54,998 nt of DNA from Escherichia albertii NBRC 107761 = DSM 17582 (GTDB lineage Bacteria > Pseudomonadota > Gammaproteobacteria > Enterobacterales > Enterobacteriaceae), in assembly GCF_000759775.1 (NCBI RefSeq), contig NZ_BBMY01000018.1, forward strand, positions 1-54,998. Reading direction: 5' to 3'. Under the pieces are notes generated by a model that had not been told where the DNA came from, made no database searches, and saw nothing but the letters and a program-made list of their open reading frames with translations. Shown in pieces: positions 51,051 to 54,998 of this stretch. A program made the position numbers and the translations under genes. The first letter of the stretch is position 1. Every line of letters starts with the position of its first letter.

Positions 51051-51199
51051 CATCGCGCCTTCTGTATTCTGATAGCTAATCCGTTAACATAGCGTTACCT
51101 TGCCTGTTCGTCGATAGCCAATCTTTTGACATATTAAGAAACAAAGCCACTGCCAAAAGGCGCAAATTGTTTATCTCACCACGTCATACTTCATGTATA

Positions 51200-51229
51200 T
51201 TTATGCAATCAGACAGCATATTGCATAAA
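51200..51229. promoter_or_regulatory. Inverted repeat between ybgI and dtpD
   Basis: TTTATGCAAT (51200-51209) and ATTGCATAAA (51220-51229) are exact inverted repeats ten bases apart, one helical turn of spacer. It lies about 95 nt upstream of dtpD in a 271-nt divergent spacer. Candidate operator for an unknown regulator. Confidence 0.45.
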
Positions 51230-51261
51230 CAATCAGATCTGTATCAAAGTTATAACTTTAA

Positions 51262-52803
<1,542 letters not shown>

Positions 52804-52818
52804 TAGGCCCACACCGAT

Positions 52819-52924
52819 GCCTGATGCGACGCTAACGCGTCTTATCAGGCCTGGATGGCCCTGCAATATATTGGATTTGCACTATTTGCCAGGCCGGATA
52901 AAGCGTTCACGCCGCATCCGGCAT
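52819..52924. repeat. REP pair between dtpD and phr
   Basis: One REP at 52819-52852 (GCCTGATGCGACGC with its inverted TCAGGC arm) and an oppositely built unit at 52889-52924 (AGGCCGGATAAAGCG with CGCCGCATCCGGC). They lie between the convergent dtpD and phr genes. Confidence 0.85.
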
Positions 52925-52950
52925 CTGGACACGATTGCCTGACGCGTCTG

Positions 52951-54369
52951 TTATTTCCCTTTCCTCGCCGCCTCATACGCTGCCAGCGTTCGCAGCCTTG
53001 CCTCTTTGTGATCGACAATCGGTTCTGGATAATCCAGCCTCACGCCTGCTTTCTGTGCCCATTTCCACGGCTCATGCACCGCTTTCCCTGGTACATCGCG
53101 CAGTTCCGGTAGCCACTGGCGGATAAACTCGCCTTCGTGGTCAAATTTCTCGCCCTGCGTTGTCGGGTTGAAAATACGAAAATACGGCGCAGCATCGGTT
53201 CCGGTAGAAGCCGCCCACTGCCAGCCGCCGTTATTCGCCGCCAAATCACCATCAATCAGTTGTGACATGAAATACCGCTCGCCTTCCCGCCAGTCGATCA
53301 ACAAATCTTTCACCAGAAAACTGGCAGTAATCATCCGCAGACGGTTATGCATCCAGCCAGTGCTGTTAAGCTGGCGCATAGCGGCATCGACAATCGGATA
53401 CCCGGTTTTTCCCTCCTGCCAGGCTTTTAAATGGGCGGGATTACTCTGCCACTGCACACGATCCGTCCAGGCAATAAACGGACGATGTTTACACAGCGTG
53501 GGGTAATACGTTATCAGGTGACGGTAGAACTCGCGCCATATCAGCTCATTAAGCCAGACGCTACCAGCCCCACCTTCCAGCGCCTGCGGCTGTTCCGCCA
53601 ACAAGCGGTGCAAACACTGGCGAGGCGATCCCCCTCCCGTTGCCAGGCTGGCGGACAAACGGCTGGTGCCTTCCACTGCCGGAAAATCACGCTGTTGCTC
53701 ATACTGCCCCACGCCGTTCTGGCAAAACTGGCGTAATTGTGCAATCGCCGCTTTTTCTTCCACCGGGAAATGAGCAGTATCGAAAGACTGACGAGGGTAA
53801 TTCAGCGTAATAGATGGCGCGGGATCTATTGATCCGCTACTCCTAACTTTTGGCGCAGCGACGCACTCCGGCATCCCTTCCCGTAACCGTTTCAGCCAGG
53901 CATTCTTAAAAGGCGTAAAAACTTTGTACATCTCATGATTGCCGGTCATCACCGCGCCAGGCGGCAGGATCACGCTGTCATCAAATCCTTCACACACCAC
54001 GTTACGCAGCGCTCTCTCAACCTGCACATCCCGCGCCCGCTCATTCACCTCATACTGATAGTTATAAAACAGATGGGTAACACGATTTTCCGCGCACACC
54101 TGTTTAACTATTTCGACACTGGCGGCAAAGTCATCCACTTCACGGAACAATAAAGGAATACCTTTTTCCGCCAGCGCGATTTGTAGCCCGTTCAGTTGCG
54201 CATTGATAAATTCAGCCTGACGCGGCGACATGCTATGTGCCGCCCACTGGCATGGTGTAGCGATGTACAGCGCCAGCACGCGTGCAGACGAATTGCGACA
54301 GGCGACAGCCAGCGCGAGATTATCGTGCAGACGTAAATCCTGGCGAAACCAGACCAGATGGATAGTCAT
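52951..54369 (-). CDS. phr: Deoxyribodipyrimidine photolyase (CPD photolyase)
   Basis: Light-driven repair of cyclobutane pyrimidine dimers, with FAD and a folate antenna. The 472 residues begin MTIHLVWFRQDLRLHDN (antenna domain) and carry the FAD-domain motifs WLNELIWREFYRH, GYPIVDAAMRQLNSTGWMHNR and DGDLAANNGGWQWAASTGTDAAPYFRIFNP. The frame is open to 54408; 54369 gives the canonical start and a four-base overlap with ybgA. Several substitutions against the K-12 protein as I recall it; none hits these motifs. Confidence 0.96.
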   Translation of the reverse strand: MTIHLVWFRQDLRLHDNLALAVACRNSSARVLALYIATPCQWAAHSMSPRQAEFINAQLNGLQIALAEKGIPLLFREVDDFAASVEIVKQVCAENRVTHLFYNYQYEVNERARDVQVERALRNVVCEGFDDSVILPPGAVMTGNHEMYKVFTPFKNAWLKRLREGMPECVAAPKVRSSGSIDPAPSITLNYPRQSFDTAHFPVEEKAAIAQLRQFCQNGVGQYEQQRDFPAVEGTSRLSASLATGGGSPRQCLHRLLAEQPQALEGGAGSVWLNELIWREFYRHLITYYPTLCKHRPFIAWTDRVQWQSNPAHLKAWQEGKTGYPIVDAAMRQLNSTGWMHNRLRMITASFLVKDLLIDWREGERYFMSQLIDGDLAANNGGWQWAASTGTDAAPYFRIFNPTTQGEKFDHEGEFIRQWLPELRDVPGKAVHEPWKWAQKAGVRLDYPEPIVDHKEARLRTLAAYEAARKGK

Positions 54370-54875
54370 AAAACTCCTGCATGGCGCAAGTGAATAACAC
54401 GCGACCAAAGTTCGAAATAACGCTGCTCTGAAAGCCAGGCGTCAGGATAAAGCGCCATATAGTGTTTGATACGCATCAGCGGCGCAAGAAGCGGTTGCTC
54501 GCCACGGCGATAACTGTCGATAAGCGCCGCCAACTGCTGACGTTCTGTGGAATCAAGATGGGGGCGAAAATAACCCTGAACGTGCATCAAAACGTTGGTG
54601 TGGTCACGTCGGTTGGCAGGGTGAGAAAGCAAAACAATTACGCGCTGGCGGTATTCGTTGTAAAAATCATCCAGACTTTGCCACTGATGAATATCAGCCA
54701 CAAACGGGCCGATTTTGCGGTACTCCGGTTGGGAATGAGCCAGAAATACCAGTTTATAGCGGCTGTGATAATTGTTGAGCGCCCCGCGCGTTAACCCATG
54801 TTCTTTCAGTCGATGTAACTCATGAAGGGCGAAGATACGGATAAGGGTGCTTTCATCAAATCGTTGCTGATTCAT
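54366..54875 (-). CDS. ybgA: DUF1722 protein YbgA
   Basis: A 169-residue cytosolic protein of the DUF1722 family, found alone or fused to DUF523 in other bacteria. The sequence HSQPEYRKIGPFVADIHQW is typical. Co-transcribed with phr (ATGA overlap), which suggests a role near DNA repair, but the function is unknown. The start is preceded by CAGGAG, part of an inverted repeat that could cover the ribosome site. Confidence 0.93.
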   Translation of the reverse strand: MNQQRFDESTLIRIFALHELHRLKEHGLTRGALNNYHSRYKLVFLAHSQPEYRKIGPFVADIHQWQSLDDFYNEYRQRVIVLLSHPANRRDHTNVLMHVQGYFRPHLDSTERQQLAALIDSYRRGEQPLLAPLMRIKHYMALYPDAWLSEQRYFELWSRVIHLRHAGVL

Positions 54876-54880
54876 TACTG

Positions 54881-54901
54881 CTCCTGAACGGTTTACAGGA
54901 G
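54881..54901 (-). promoter_or_regulatory. Inverted repeat overlapping the ybgA ribosome site
   Basis: CTCCTG (54881-54886) and CAGGAG (54896-54901) flank nine bases. On the minus strand the second arm is the AGGAG ribosome site of ybgA, six bases before its ATG. In mRNA the stem would hide it. Confidence 0.4.
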
Positions 54902-54998
54902 TAAGTGTAGACGATGGTAAATGAATTTTGTGGGGTGATGCTTTCTTCCCTGCCAGGTTGTTATATCCAGTTCAAAAACAATCATTTTACATCATCGG

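Overview
This window is chromosomal DNA of an enterobacterium of the genus Escherichia. The gene order matches the E. coli region between gpmA and phr/ybgA, and many proteins (SucA, SdhA, TolQ, NadA, CydX) look essentially identical to the E. coli K-12 proteins as I remember them. It is not K-12: several accessory segments differ, and proteins such as Phr and PnuC carry scattered substitutions. Species and lineage comparisons are from memory, not from a database search.

Layout from left to right. Positions 1-1723 hold a lactose/cellobiose-type PTS pair (EIIB plus a frameshifted EIIC) where K-12 has galM. Then come gpmA, aroG, zitB, pnuC and nadA; K-12 ybgS is missing. A DUF5680-like gene follows, then five alternating Lys/Val tRNA genes. 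The Tol-Pal operon (ybgC-tolQ-tolR-tolA-tolB-pal-cpoB) and the cytochrome bd operon (cydA-cydB-cydX-ybgE) come next, all on the minus strand. Between cydA and sucD, K-12 has mngRAB; here there is an AT-rich, decayed 3 kb with one frameshifted orphan gene and the tail of an outer-membrane protein. The sdhCDAB-sucABCD operon follows on the minus strand, with gltA divergent from it.

Positions 33041-40801 are the main accessory block: a divergent GntR/FCD regulator and a tight eight-gene operon. The operon encodes an RraA-like protein, a zinc alcohol dehydrogenase, an SDR, a two-piece altronate-dehydratase/sulfolactate-lyase-like enzyme and a complete TRAP transporter. It reads as an uptake and breakdown route for an unidentified hydroxy acid (sugar acid or sulfonate), and it is the best candidate here for an undescribed system. 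A near-perfect 29-bp dyad sits just before its first gene.

From 41089 the conserved backbone resumes: the ybgD-ybgQ-ybgP-ybgO chaperone-usher fimbrial operon, abrB, nei, the 5-oxoprolinase genes pxpA/C/B, ybgI, dtpD, phr and ybgA. REP/BIME repeats occur at four intergenic sites. No insertion sequence, phage gene or CRISPR array was seen.
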